Assembly (NCBI RefSeq): GCF_000426565.1
Contig: NZ_AUFP01000014.1
Span: 1-43,443, forward strand
Direction of reading: 5' to 3'
DNA: 43,443 nt
Source: Segatella albensis DSM 11370 = JCM 12258
GTDB lineage: Bacteria; Bacteroidota; Bacteroidia; Bacteroidales; Bacteroidaceae
Shown in pieces: positions 33,863-40,613 of the stretch (position 1 is its first letter; each line of letters opens with the position of its first letter). The notes below the pieces were generated by a model. That model did not search any database. It worked only from the letters and a program-made list of their open reading frames with translations, and was not told where the DNA came from. The position numbers and the translations under genes are program-made.

Positions 33863-34745
33863 TAAGATTCTTGTTACTGTAGTGACATATAACAGATTGA
33901 ATGATCTTAAAGAATGTATCAATGCATTAAAACAACAATCATACGATGATCTTGATATTCTTGTTGTAAATAATGGAAGTTCTGACGGAACCGAAGAATG
34001 GCTTGAAGAACAGCAAGGATTGTTCTGTATCCATCAAGAGAACTTGGGAGGTGCTGGCGGATTCTATGCTGGTATGAAATATATGATGGATCATGATTAT
34101 GGATGGATTCTTATGATGGATGATGATGGAATTCCAGATCAGAATGAAGTAAGAAACATTAGAGAAAGTTATGATGAAATTGCAGAGACGATGCATAAAG
34201 AGGTAATTCTAAATGCTTTGGTTGTTTGTAAGGATGATCATCAGCATACTGCTTTTGGATGGGCGAGAGGAAGTCATCGTTCTAATCTCGTATGTGAACT
34301 GAAGAAGAAAAGATACTTTAATGATATACATCCTTATAATGGTACATTGATTAGACGGAGTATTATAGAAAAGATTGGTCTCGTGAAAAAAGAAATGTTT
34401 ATCTGGGGAGATGAAAAAGAGTATATGGCGAGAGCTGTTCATTATGGTATTGGTCTGTATACTGTGACTTCCGCAATTCATTATCATCCAAAAGAAAAAG
34501 GTATGAGAGTGGGAGTCTTCCCATTCTTAGCGAAACCTAAAATATTGATTAAGCCTAAAAAAATGTCTCATTATTATTATAGAAATGAGGGTTTTATTTA
34601 TCAGACGTATCCTGAAAAAAGAAAGAAAATGTGGATATTCTTCATAGCTTATTGCTTAAGATTCACATTGCGTCTAGATATTAGAGAATTGGTAAAATTT
34701 ATAAAGTATTTTAATCGTGGAAGAAAAAATAACTATGAAGAATAA
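33849..34745 (+). CDS. GT2 glycosyltransferase, GlfT-like (candidate galactofuranosyltransferase)
   Basis: I choose ATG 33849 (MEGNNKILVTVVTYNR); the longer frame covers the GT4 gene. The 298-aa protein has VTVVTYNRLNDLKEC, ILVVNNGSSDGTEEWL, QENLGGAGGFYAGM and WILMMDDDGIPD (metal-binding DDD), plus WGDEKEY for catalysis. The QENLGGAGGFxxGM/MDDD pattern is shared with GlfT2-type galactofuranosyltransferases and rhamnosyltransferases. The glf gene 0.8 kb downstream provides UDP-galactofuranose, favouring a galactofuranosyl role. It overlaps the neighbours by 14 bp and 11 bp. Confidence 0.85.
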   Translation: MEGNNKILVTVVTYNRLNDLKECINALKQQSYDDLDILVVNNGSSDGTEEWLEEQQGLFCIHQENLGGAGGFYAGMKYMMDHDYGWILMMDDDGIPDQNEVRNIRESYDEIAETMHKEVILNALVVCKDDHQHTAFGWARGSHRSNLVCELKKKRYFNDIHPYNGTLIRRSIIEKIGLVKKEMFIWGDEKEYMARAVHYGIGLYTVTSAIHYHPKEKGMRVGVFPFLAKPKILIKPKKMSHYYYRNEGFIYQTYPEKRKKMWIFFIAYCLRFTLRLDIRELVKFIKYFNRGRKNNYEE

Positions 34746-35517
34746 TATTAAAATCCTGATTGCTGCGCATAAAGCTTGTGATGTTCCAAATTCTGATATA
34801 TATATTCCTGTACAGGTAGGCGCTGAACTTCATAAAAATCTGAATTTGGGATTTCAAAAGGACAATGAGGGTGATAATATTTCCACTCTTAATCCTTATT
34901 ATTGTGAACTTACTGCTATATACTGGGCTTGGAAGAATCTAGATGCAGATTATATAGGATTGTCACATTATAGGCGTCATTTCAAATTTAAAAAGAAAAA
35001 TTCTGAATTTAATAGTATCTTAAATTCTGAAGAAGCTGAGAAATTGTGTGCAAAGTATGATCTTATTCTTCCTGTGAAGAGAAAACTATATATTGAGACT
35101 GTTTACTCTCATTATGACCATACCTTCTATGGAGAGCAGTTTGATCAAGCACGAGATATCATTTCTAGCATGTGCCCAGAGTATTTGGATGCTTTTGATA
35201 AACATATGAAAGAACGATCTGAGCATCTTTTTAATATGTTTATTATGAAGAAAGAACTGTTTCATAGATACTGTGAATGGCTATTCCCTATTTTAAAGGA
35301 ATTGGAATCAAAGTATGATCTGAAAAATATGGATGCTTTTCAGGCTAGATTAATAGGTAGAGTTGCTGAGCGTCTATTGGATGTCTGGATAGAGAAGAAT
35401 GATATTAAATATAAAGAAATAGGTTATATCTATTTCGGAAAACAGAATATGCCAAAAAAAATTTTAGGTTTTATTATGGCAAAGCTGTTTCATGTGAAAT
35501 ATGACAAGAGTTTTTAA
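34735..35517 (+). CDS. DUF4422 domain protein (probable glycosyltransferase)
   Basis: I choose ATG 34735 (MKNNIKILIAAHKACDVP), overlapping the GT2 end by 11 bp. The 260-aa protein shows the DUF4422 features: IPVQVGAELHK, GDNISTLNPYYCELTAIYWAWKN and DYIGLSHYRRHF, then MFIMKKELFHRYCEWLFPIL. Proteins of this family in capsule and LPS clusters are thought to be GT-A type transferases, often linked with galactofuranose clusters. Sugar unknown. A 59-bp gap separates it from glf. Confidence 0.8.
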   Translation: MKNNIKILIAAHKACDVPNSDIYIPVQVGAELHKNLNLGFQKDNEGDNISTLNPYYCELTAIYWAWKNLDADYIGLSHYRRHFKFKKKNSEFNSILNSEEAEKLCAKYDLILPVKRKLYIETVYSHYDHTFYGEQFDQARDIISSMCPEYLDAFDKHMKERSEHLFNMFIMKKELFHRYCEWLFPILKELESKYDLKNMDAFQARLIGRVAERLLDVWIEKNDIKYKEIGYIYFGKQNMPKKILGFIMAKLFHVKYDKSF

Positions 35518-35576
35518 ATGATATTTATTCTTGATAAAACTAATTTTTTAATATTACATATAGAAAATATAAACAG

Positions 35577-36710
35577 ATGAAGCAATATGATTATCTTATA
35601 GTTGGTGCAGGACTCTTTGGTGCAACCTTTGCGCATTTAGCGCATCTTAAAGGTAAAAAGAGTCTTGTTATTGATAAGCGCTCACATTTAGGTGGAAATA
35701 TTTATTGTGAAAATATAGAGGGTATCAATGTTCATAAATATGGTGCTCATATTTTTCATACTTCGAATAAAAAAGTTTGGAATTTCGTAAACTCTATTGT
35801 TGAATTCAATCGTTATACGAATTCTCCAGTAGCTAATTATAAAGGAGAATTGTATAATCTGCCTTTCAATATGAATACTTTCTTTGAAATGTGGGGAGTG
35901 AGAACTCCTGCTGAAGCGCAGGCTAAGATAGATGAACAGAAGGCTGAAGCTTTGGCTAAGATGAAGGCTGATGGGGTGGAGGAACCTCGTAATTTGGAAG
36001 AACAGGCTCAGATATTGATAGGAAAGGATATTTATGAGAAGCTGATTAAAGGATATACCGAAAAACAGTGGGGACGTAAGTGTACGGAACTTCCGGCATT
36101 TATCATTAAACGTCTTCCTGTACGTTTTACTTTTGATAATAACTATTTTAAGGATTCTTATCAAGGTATTCCTGTTGGTGGATATAACAAACTCATAGAT
36201 GGATTACTTGTGGGTGTCGAGACAAAAGTTAATACGGACTTCTTCGATAATCGAAAGTATTGGGAATCAATAGCTGATAAGGTTGTTTATACAGGACAGA
36301 TTGATGAGTATTTTGATTATCAATTTGGCAAACTAAACTATCGAACTGTTCGTTTCGAAACGGAAGTGATAGATGAAGCTAATTATCAAGGAAATGCGGT
36401 CGTAAATTATACAGAAGCAGAGGTGCCTTATACTAGAGTAATAGAACATAAACATTTCGAGACTTTTGGTGATGCGGTTTATGATAATCCAAAAACTGTT
36501 ATCAGTCGTGAGTATAGTACGGAATGGTCGGATGGAATGGAACCATATTATCCAGTAAACGATGTGAAGAATAATAAATTGGCTGAGAAATACAGAATGT
36601 TGGCTTCTAAGCAGTCAAATGTAATTTTTGGTGGTCGTTTGGCAGAATATAAGTATTATGATATGGCTCCAATTATTGAGAAAGCCTTTGATGCTTTTTT
36701 TGAAGTTTAA
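35577..36710 (+). CDS. glf: UDP-galactopyranose mutase
   Basis: A 377-aa flavoenzyme that interconverts UDP-galactopyranose and UDP-galactofuranose. It starts with the FAD-binding VGAGLFGATFAHLAHLKGK (8-26) and VIDKRSHLGGN, followed by YGAHIFHTSNKKVWNFV. The middle shows EKLIKGYTEKQWGRKC and the C-terminal part IFGGRLAEYKYYDM, all conserved in Glf. An insertion near 107-135 is Ala/Glu/Lys-rich (AKIDEQKAEALAKMKADG), as in other Bacteroidales homologues from memory. It implies galactofuranose in the polymer. Confidence 0.95.
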   Translation: MKQYDYLIVGAGLFGATFAHLAHLKGKKSLVIDKRSHLGGNIYCENIEGINVHKYGAHIFHTSNKKVWNFVNSIVEFNRYTNSPVANYKGELYNLPFNMNTFFEMWGVRTPAEAQAKIDEQKAEALAKMKADGVEEPRNLEEQAQILIGKDIYEKLIKGYTEKQWGRKCTELPAFIIKRLPVRFTFDNNYFKDSYQGIPVGGYNKLIDGLLVGVETKVNTDFFDNRKYWESIADKVVYTGQIDEYFDYQFGKLNYRTVRFETEVIDEANYQGNAVVNYTEAEVPYTRVIEHKHFETFGDAVYDNPKTVISREYSTEWSDGMEPYYPVNDVKNNKLAEKYRMLASKQSNVIFGGRLAEYKYYDMAPIIEKAFDAFFEV

Positions 36711-36731
36711 TTATTAATAAAAAATTGAGAG

Positions 36732-37754
36732 ATGAATTATATTATTACTGGTGGGACTGGTTTTATCGGTACTCACCTTACAAAATTAATACATCAGAGA
36801 AATCCTCAGGCAAAGGTTTATAATCTAGATATTGTTAAGCCAGGAACACCATTACCTCTTCCAGGAAAGGCGACATATCATTCTCCCTTATTGGATGGTG
36901 AAGAATTGACTTCTACTTTCGTAGAATGTGACATTCGTAAACCAATAGAGAACTTGCCATTTGAGCCAACTCCTGAAGATATCATCTTTAATTTTGCTGC
37001 AGTACATCGTACGCCAGGATATCCTGATTATGAGTATTTTGAGACAAATCAGAAAGGAGCTGAGAATGTTACGGCTTTTGCAGAGAAATATGGTATCAAG
37101 AGGATCGTTTTTACTTCAAGTATTGCACCTTATGGTGCTGCAGAACAGTTAAAAGAGGAAACTACGTTGCCTACTCCTAATACGGCTTATGGTATTTCGA
37201 AACTGGTAGCTGAGAAAATCCACATGATTTGGCAGGCTAGGGATAAGGAAAACAGACAATTGACAATCTGTCGTCCTGGTGTTGTCTTTGGTAAAGGCGA
37301 AAATGGAAACTTTACTCGTTTGTATTGGGCAATTCGTGGTCATAAGATGGCTTATCCTGGTAGAACGGATACAATTAAGGCTTGTATCTATGTGAAGGAG
37401 TTAGTGAATTTCATGCTTTATCGTGTGGAGCAGCATCCTCATGGTGTGGAAATATATAACTGTTGCTTTGAACCTGCCTATACAATCCAGCATATCTGTG
37501 AGGTAATGAAGAAGGTTACTGGGTTGACTTCTTGGATTCCTAATGTTCCTAACTGGATTATTATGCCTACAGCAGCTGTACTTGGTGCGCTTGGTGCACC
37601 TATGGGTATTTGTCCTGCTCGTGTAAAGAAATTGCAGATATCTACAAATATCTGTGGTAAGAAGTTGAAAAATTGTGGTTATCAATTTAAGTATTCTTTC
37701 GAGGAGGCGTTGCAAGATTGGTTCAAGGATAATCGGAATGGATATTTAGAATAA
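36732..37754 (+). CDS. NAD-dependent epimerase/dehydratase (extended SDR)
   Basis: A 340-aa protein with the nucleotide-binding TGGTGFIGTHL (6-16), active-site Ser in TSSIAPYG (128-135) and YGISK (Tyr153, Lys157). It probably modifies a nucleotide-sugar for the cluster (4-epimerase, reductase or similar), which cannot be decided. The C-terminal region with TSWIPNVPNWIIMPTAAVLGALG is mildly hydrophobic. It starts 21 bp after glf and is the last intact gene of the operon. Confidence 0.85.
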   Translation: MNYIITGGTGFIGTHLTKLIHQRNPQAKVYNLDIVKPGTPLPLPGKATYHSPLLDGEELTSTFVECDIRKPIENLPFEPTPEDIIFNFAAVHRTPGYPDYEYFETNQKGAENVTAFAEKYGIKRIVFTSSIAPYGAAEQLKEETTLPTPNTAYGISKLVAEKIHMIWQARDKENRQLTICRPGVVFGKGENGNFTRLYWAIRGHKMAYPGRTDTIKACIYVKELVNFMLYRVEQHPHGVEIYNCCFEPAYTIQHICEVMKKVTGLTSWIPNVPNWIIMPTAAVLGALGAPMGICPARVKKLQISTNICGKKLKNCGYQFKYSFEEALQDWFKDNRNGYLE

Positions 37755-37777
37755 TAGAAATGTTATAATAAGATATT

Positions 37778-37876
37778 ATGGATAAAAGAACTATAGGATA
37801 TGTGTCTGCTGTCAATCCTTTCGAAGATAGAAAAGCATGGAGTAGAAGATTCCGTGAAATTATGAGTAAGTATTGA
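37778..37876 (+). pseudogene. N-terminal remnant of a glycosyltransferase (32 aa)
   Basis: ATG 37778 opens MDKRTIGYVSAVNPFEDRKAWS, which matches the start of GT4-type transferases of the form YxSxVNPxEDRxAWSG from Bacteroidales and other capsule clusters. It diverges after residue 22 and stops at TGA 37874-37876. The downstream DNA holds hairpins rather than the rest of a gene. It is the second such glycosyltransferase front in this window and probably marks a deletion at the cluster's end. Confidence 0.55.
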
Positions 37877-37889
37877 GATTAAGTCTTTT

Positions 37890-37915
37890 CTGTTTATGCT
37901 CATAAGCATAAACAG
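37890..37915 (+). terminator. Stem-loop after the GT remnant
   Basis: CTGTTTATGCT and AGCATAAACAG form a perfect 11-bp stem with a CATA loop. No T tract follows, so it may stabilise the 3' end rather than terminate. Confidence 0.4.
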
Positions 37916-37927
37916 CAGCATTGCGAG

Positions 37928-37975
37928 AATCGCAAGGATAACATAGATGTGTTATCTTTGCGATTTTGTTTTTCT
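37928..37975 (+). terminator. Strong terminator of the polysaccharide cluster
   Basis: AATCGCAAGGATAACA and TGTTATCTTTGCGATT form a 16-bp stem (one G-T pair), loop TAGATG, followed by TTGTTTTTCT. Confidence 0.85.
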
Positions 37976-38058
37976 ATGAAATTGAGACAGGAATGTATTT
38001 ATATTAGAATGTAAGTGCTAAATATAAACGCTAAAGTTGAAAAATTAACAAAAATATT

Positions 38059-38088
38059 TTTGGAATACAATGAAAACGTGTATATTTG
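38059..38088 (+). promoter_or_regulatory. Promoter of the toxin-antitoxin operon
   Basis: TTTG (38059-38062) and TATATTTG (38081-38088), 18 nt apart, lie 19 bp upstream of the toxin ATG. Confidence 0.7.
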
Positions 38089-38107
38089 CACGGTAAAATA
38101 GAAAGGA

Positions 38108-38455
38108 ATGGCTACAAAAGATGAAGTAGAACGTTTTCTTCTCAACTTTAAAGAGAAAGTGAAGATATATAATATCGTATATCGTGAAGATCGTGAGAAA
38201 AATGTTCAGATATTGGCGGAATTGGATATTACTCCTAGATATCGTACTGATGTTATCATGAAATTGAAGGTTAAAGATTATTCCGAAGGACCTATCCCTG
38301 ATACATTGAATCATCTAAGTGATATGTGGGTTTTTGGCAAGGATGTGAAAGGTCGTGAAGTGTATATCAAAATAACGATGGGAGTCCCTGGTAATAGTAC
38401 GATTTGTATATCTTTCCATATAGCAGAACATAAAATGAAATATCCTTTAAAATAA
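38108..38455 (+). CDS. MqsR-like toxin
   Basis: A 115-aa protein. The pattern ILAELDITPRYRTDVIMKLKVKDYSEGP...MWVFGKDVKGREVYIKITM...ICISFHIAE aligns by eye with the MqsR mRNA-interferase core (I..L...DY, W.dvY...vtgqvYLKI...liVSFK). The longer DYSEGPIPDTLN block is typical of Bacteroidales members, from memory. MqsR cleaves mRNA at GC sequences; whether this one does is inferred. It starts just after its own promoter and lies 7 bp before the antitoxin, with the toxin gene first, as in mqsRA. Confidence 0.65.
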   Translation: MATKDEVERFLLNFKEKVKIYNIVYREDREKNVQILAELDITPRYRTDVIMKLKVKDYSEGPIPDTLNHLSDMWVFGKDVKGREVYIKITMGVPGNSTICISFHIAEHKMKYPLK

Positions 38456-38462
38456 TAGTAGC

Positions 38463-39446
38463 ATGAAGAGTCCATTTACTGGCGGAAATGCCACATTGAA
38501 AAAAGAAGAATCTGTGCTTACTTATCGTAAGGAAAAGTGGGCATATATGCATTTGTATTATGAATGTGATGACACTAAGGAATGTTTCACTACGGAACAT
38601 TTGGACGAGTTGAATATTGGACAAGTGTATAATCAATATCGTGCAAAATATGGTATCCCATTTGTAGACGAAATTGCGAAGATTCGGAAAATGTATAATT
38701 TATCGGCTGTAAAAATGTCACGGATTCTTGGATTCGGTGATAATCAGTACCGATTGTATGAAAACGGAGATATGCCAAGTGAGACGAATGGTAAGATTTT
38801 GATGTCGATTAAAAATCCACTCGTGTTTAAAACATTCTTGGAAAATTCGAAAAACCAGTTTAGTGAGGATGAGTTTACCAAGATGGTGGATAAGATGAAC
38901 AGTTTACACTTGTATAGCGATGATGACAGGAATATGAAAATGGTATTCCAGGAACTTAGGCGAGACTTATATAATGGTTTCGCTCTTCAGAGTGTTGATC
39001 ATGTGCGCAATATGATGCTATATTTCATTAATCGAATGAATGGGGTGTGGACAACAATGATGAATAAATTATTGTTTTATACAGACTTCTATAGTTATAA
39101 GTTGCGTGGCGTGGCGATGTCTGGTTTGAGTTATAGGGCTATTCAGCGTGGTCCTGTGCCTTTAAGATGGGAGAGGGTGTATAGTGTTTTTGATGATATA
39201 GAACAAGATTTAATACATATAGCTGATGGGGTGGACGGGCAGAAACTGTGCTCTAATTCTATGTATGATCCGTCTGAGTTCTCGGATGTGGAATTGAAAA
39301 TACTGAATGTCGTATATGAGCGATTCCATGAAATGAGTGCTTCTCAGGCTTCTGACTTAAGTCACGCAGAAGATGTTTGGATGAAATATAAAGATACAAG
39401 AATGTTATTGGATTTTAATATGGCATTTAATCTGAAAGGGCTGTAA
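38463..39446 (+). CDS. Antitoxin with MqsA-like front and SocA/DUF4065 (Panacea) domain
   Basis: A 327-aa protein. Residues 1-60 resemble the MqsA/YgiT N-domain but lack most zinc cysteines: MKSPFTGG replaces MKCPxCGx, leaving only Cys35 and Cys41 (YECDDTKECF). Residues 66-120 form an Xre-type helix-turn-helix (IRKMYNLSAVKMSRILGFGDNQYRLYENGDMP), expected to bind the promoter. Residues 180-325 carry a DUF4065/SocA-like domain (MNKLLFYTDFYSYKLRGVAMSGLSYRAIQRGPVP), known as the Panacea antitoxin domain, which neutralises diverse toxins. It should neutralise the adjacent toxin and autoregulate the operon. It may also use a proteolysis-adapter mechanism as in SocA, which is inferred. Confidence 0.75.
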   Translation: MKSPFTGGNATLKKEESVLTYRKEKWAYMHLYYECDDTKECFTTEHLDELNIGQVYNQYRAKYGIPFVDEIAKIRKMYNLSAVKMSRILGFGDNQYRLYENGDMPSETNGKILMSIKNPLVFKTFLENSKNQFSEDEFTKMVDKMNSLHLYSDDDRNMKMVFQELRRDLYNGFALQSVDHVRNMMLYFINRMNGVWTTMMNKLLFYTDFYSYKLRGVAMSGLSYRAIQRGPVPLRWERVYSVFDDIEQDLIHIADGVDGQKLCSNSMYDPSEFSDVELKILNVVYERFHEMSASQASDLSHAEDVWMKYKDTRMLLDFNMAFNLKGL

Positions 39447-39482
39447 TTGTATAATTCTGTCTAGTTTAAGGGTTTTTATGTT

Positions 39483-39530
39483 AGAACCGCCAGCAAAGTG
39501 CATCACATGCTACTTGTTGGCGGTTCTTGC
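39483..39530. terminator. Convergent terminator between antitoxin and Wzz-like gene
   Basis: AGAACCGCCA (39483-39492) and TGGCGGTTCT (39518-39527) form a 10-bp stem extended by four more pairs. It lies between convergent genes and probably ends both. Confidence 0.65.
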
Positions 39531-39537
39531 TTGTTTA

Positions 39538-40611
39538 TTATTTCATTCCCAGTAAGGGCTTGATTTGATTTTCTTTAAAGAGCGATACGATTGTAGAGAT
39601 GATGAGACCCACGAAGATGAATGCTATGATAATCTTACTACGTTGAGGTGCTTTCTTGTCAACGGGAACTGTGGCACTCTGCAAAGTAGTGAAGGCTGGG
39701 GTAACCTCTTGTACCTTGGCCTGTGCCTGCTCTACACCTTGTTCAAGAGCCGTATAGGTATTATACTTGAGTTGCATGTCATTCTCTAAGTCTTCGAGTT
39801 TACTGCGTACACTTTCTAAGATAATGTCTTGGTTGGCATCACTATAAGCAATATATTGCTCTCTGACGGCGATGTATTTACGCTTAGCCTCGTTGTAAAG
39901 TTTTTGGTTGTAGGAGAGGTCACGACGCGCCTTGGCAGTACGATAGTCTGTGATAAACTTTTGTAGACGAGCTTTCACGCTGTCGGCCATGCATGCTGCG
40001 ATGAGTGGGTCCTGATCGGTCACTGTGATGGTGATGACGGAGGTCTTGTCATCGACATCGCATACTACATTTTTGTTGATAACTTCAGCGATATTGGTTT
40101 GTTTCTTCGTAAGCATGAACGGATTCACAGGCTCCGTCTTGATGGTATCGGTGCGCTGTTTGCCGAAAATATGGGTCCACCAAGGTGTCTTCTGATATTT
40201 GAGAAGATAATCATAATAGGTCATTTCCATCTGATTGTTCTTGCGATGTACCTTGACATCGAAGAGTTTGGTTTTGAAGTCGACGGAATTGATGAGGTCT
40301 GGATATAGATCGGGCACAATAGCATCAGCATCTTTGTTGGTGGCTCTACCGCCTAATCCAAATCGAGATGCCAATGAACTAAGGCTACCTCCGCCACCAC
40401 CGGAGTTTAATTCCGGCGCCAGCATCACCTGACTCTCGTAGATGTTGACCAATCCTTTGGCATATATGATACCTATTATCGTAAAGATAGGTACGATGAT
40501 GGCATACAACATCCAGTTTTTGGAGAGTGCCTTTCCGATGGCAACGAAGTCGATGGCTTCTTCTCCCTTATTCTTGACAGTTTCCTTTATCTCTTTATTT
40601 CCTTCCATCAT
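39538..40611 (-). CDS. Wzz-like chain-length determinant protein
   Basis: I choose ATG 40611 (MMEGNKEIKETVKNK), 2 bp after the upstream gene's stop; the longer frame lies within that gene. The 357-aa protein has a membrane helix at about 33-55 (MLYAIIVPIFTIIGIIYAKGL), a Wzz periplasmic domain with YESQVMLAPE and VITITVTDQDP, a coiled coil with SYNQKLYNEAKRKY, and a C-terminal helix (IIIAFIFVGLIISTIVSLF). It has no kinase domain. Wzz proteins set polymer length and here would partner the SLBB exporter encoded upstream. A glycine/serine-rich stretch (GGGGGSLSSLASRFGLGG) follows the first helix. Confidence 0.85.
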   Translation of the reverse strand: MMEGNKEIKETVKNKGEEAIDFVAIGKALSKNWMLYAIIVPIFTIIGIIYAKGLVNIYESQVMLAPELNSGGGGGSLSSLASRFGLGGRATNKDADAIVPDLYPDLINSVDFKTKLFDVKVHRKNNQMEMTYYDYLLKYQKTPWWTHIFGKQRTDTIKTEPVNPFMLTKKQTNIAEVINKNVVCDVDDKTSVITITVTDQDPLIAACMADSVKARLQKFITDYRTAKARRDLSYNQKLYNEAKRKYIAVREQYIAYSDANQDIILESVRSKLEDLENDMQLKYNTYTALEQGVEQAQAKVQEVTPAFTTLQSATVPVDKKAPQRSKIIIAFIFVGLIISTIVSLFKENQIKPLLGMK

Positions 40612-40613
40612 TC

